The notes under the pieces were generated by a model, which was not told where the DNA came from, did not search any database, and saw only the letters and a program-made list of their open reading frames with translations. 33,603 nt of DNA from Kiritimatiellia bacterium. GTDB lineage: Bacteria; Verrucomicrobiota; Kiritimatiellia; RFP12; UBA1067. The position numbers and the translations under genes were made by a program. This document shows positions 32,925-33,603 of this stretch, piece after piece (positions within the stretch are counted from its first letter, which is position 1; each line of letters begins with the position of its first letter). The stretch lies in assembly GCA_027858965.1 (NCBI GenBank), contig JAQIBS010000079.1, positions 1 through 33,603 of the forward strand, read 5' to 3'.

Positions 32925-33139
32925 ACTACGCCTCCGTTTGTCTTGACAAACAGGAGTACGTCATTGACGATGGCCGCGTTGTCGTAGTAGTGCAACAACT
33001 CGTAGTTTTCTTCGAGAAAACGGATGATACCGTACCTGCCATCTTCGCTGAGAAAACGTTCCAGCGACCACCCTGTCATCTTCCGAAGTGATGTGATGGA
33101 GAAAGCAATCCATGTGGCGATTATTTGTTGCTCAGACAT
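32921..33139 (-). CDS. DUF3791-like small protein, probable antitoxin
   Basis: A 72-residue acidic, helical protein at the head of the cassette. The pattern GWSLERFLSEDGRYGIIRFLEENYELLHYYD...IVNDVLLFV resembles DUF3791, where a helical body is followed by L.E.Y..LH and a terminal D-x-x-x-F/Y helix. It overlaps the DUF3990-like gene by 4 bp (ATGA), the usual order of antitoxin then toxin. No Shine-Dalgarno precedes the ATG, but a good promoter ends 6 nt upstream, so the message may be leaderless. Family call rests on a short sequence and on its neighbour. Confidence 0.68.
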   Translation of the reverse strand: MSEQQIIATWIAFSITSLRKMTGWSLERFLSEDGRYGIIRFLEENYELLHYYDNAAIVNDVLLFVKTNGGVV

Positions 33140-33145
33140 GTCAAT

Positions 33146-33174
33146 ATGATAACAAAACTCTTTGGGGCACTCAA
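33146..33174 (-). promoter_or_regulatory. Promoter of the minus-strand cassette
   Basis: Read on the minus strand: TTGAGT (33174-33169), a 17-bp spacer and TATCAT (33151-33146). Only 6 nt (ATTGAC) separate the -10 from the ATG at 33139, so transcription should begin at or next to the start codon. Confidence 0.6.
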
Positions 33175-33349
33175 GCCCGATTCGATCCGCTCAGAAACAA
33201 AGAATCACTTTTTTAATGCGCCGCAGGATTGGATGTAAGGGCGTAATCCGCCAGCCTTCTTGCAAAATTTTTACCGGAACCAAAAGTTTTCATCAGGGAG
33301 CGGATTAAGCTTCCTTTGAGAATTAGTTGATTTATTGTATGTGCAATGG

Positions 33350-33562
33350 TCAGAAGGATTCTTGAGGAACATCTTTCAAAAAAGCTAATCTCTGTTCCTC
33401 TCACCAATCCGATAGGTTGCAATGTCAAATGGGATGAAATGGATGCACACTGGATGCCTGTGATCTGGTTTAAAGGCATAGTCGCTTAGCTAATTTCGCC
33501 CTTGGTTAATAGTTTTTATTATGTAAGCTTTTTTAATCATAGAGTTCGTTTGATAATAGTTT
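33350..33562 (+). pseudogene. Decayed second copy of the redoxin 3' end and its downstream flank
   Basis: The frame starting near 33349 reads [20 protein letters not shown] and then CNVKWDEMDAHWMP, nearly the tail of the redoxin at 30739. A 10-bp deletion after the MP codons shifts the frame so it ends VIWFKGIVA. Similarity continues through the untranslated flank (TTTCGCCCTTGGTT, AATCATAGAGTT) to about 33562. Nothing of the redoxin's first 150 residues is present. It is a right-hand direct repeat of 31191-31410 and not a gene. Confidence 0.88.
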
Positions 33563-33603
33563 GCCTCTTCCGCTAAATCTGTGGGTAAAACCGCGCCTAG
33601 TCC

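Noticed and set aside
33213..33479. Minus-strand 88-codon frame
   Set aside because: It is the antisense of the decayed redoxin tail and has no start signal or recognisable domain.
1..33603. tRNA, rRNA or riboswitch
   Set aside because: No cloverleaf with a GGTTCRA arm, no rRNA stretch and no recognisable riboswitch core was found by reading either strand; a covariance search could still reveal one.

Overview
The window reads as chromosomal DNA of a Gram-negative, saccharolytic bacterium of the PVC group. The best guess is Verrucomicrobiota in the Kiritimatiellia/Lentisphaeria direction. The grounds are a giant secreted protein with autotransporter-associated beta-strand repeats and lectin domains, an L-rhamnose module, a secreted GH5 enzyme, a complete-looking dxs and ispD, and intergenic regions packed with small palindromic and dispersed repeats. 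No taxonomic marker (rRNA, tRNA) is present, so this assignment is an inference.

Layout. (1) 201-3138: a PAS-PAS-PocR-PAS sensor histidine kinase followed by a CheY-like receiver. (2) 3171-10168: a DeoR-family repressor diverges from a run of plus-strand genes: secreted SMP-30-like lactonase, SDR, DeoC-family aldolase, zinc alcohol dehydrogenase, second SDR, secreted esterase. This looks like a sugar or sugar-acid oxidation and aldol-cleavage route whose substrate cannot be read from sequence. (3) 10608-14496: an AraC-family regulator diverges from a class II (RhaE-type) aldolase and L-rhamnose isomerase, closed by a textbook terminator and followed by a remnant of an alpha-L-rhamnosidase. 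No rhamnulokinase or sugar transporter is in the window. (4) 14848-19473: a 1541-residue secreted beta-strand/lectin protein. (5) 19559-25442: a housekeeping block of ispD, metallophosphoesterase, GT-C-type membrane glycosyltransferase, dxs and tsaB. (6) 25774-31320: an orphan family 5 solute-binding protein, a GH5 glycoside hydrolase with an internal insertion, an LRR lipoprotein and a CxxC redoxin. (7) 31411-33349: a roughly 2 kb minus-strand cassette of three overlapping genes (DUF3791-like, DUF3990-like ADP-ribosyltransferase fold, and a helical domain fused to DUF2971). It lies between two diverged copies of the redoxin 3' end.

The genes fit one lifestyle. Secreted lectin, GH5, esterase and the lost rhamnosidase act on polysaccharides outside the cytoplasm. 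RhaA and the aldolase send rhamnose to DHAP and lactaldehyde, and the dehydrogenases and DeoC aldolase handle oxidised or cleaved products. A PocR sensor, known in other bacteria for 1,2-propanediol-type ligands, could report on lactaldehyde-derived product.

The two most interesting things are the three-gene cassette in region 7 and a 115-bp structured repeat. That repeat sits exactly 2 nt after stop codons and has compensatory changes between its two full copies. Domain names such as DUF3990, DUF2971 and PocR were assigned by motif recognition only; no database search was run.
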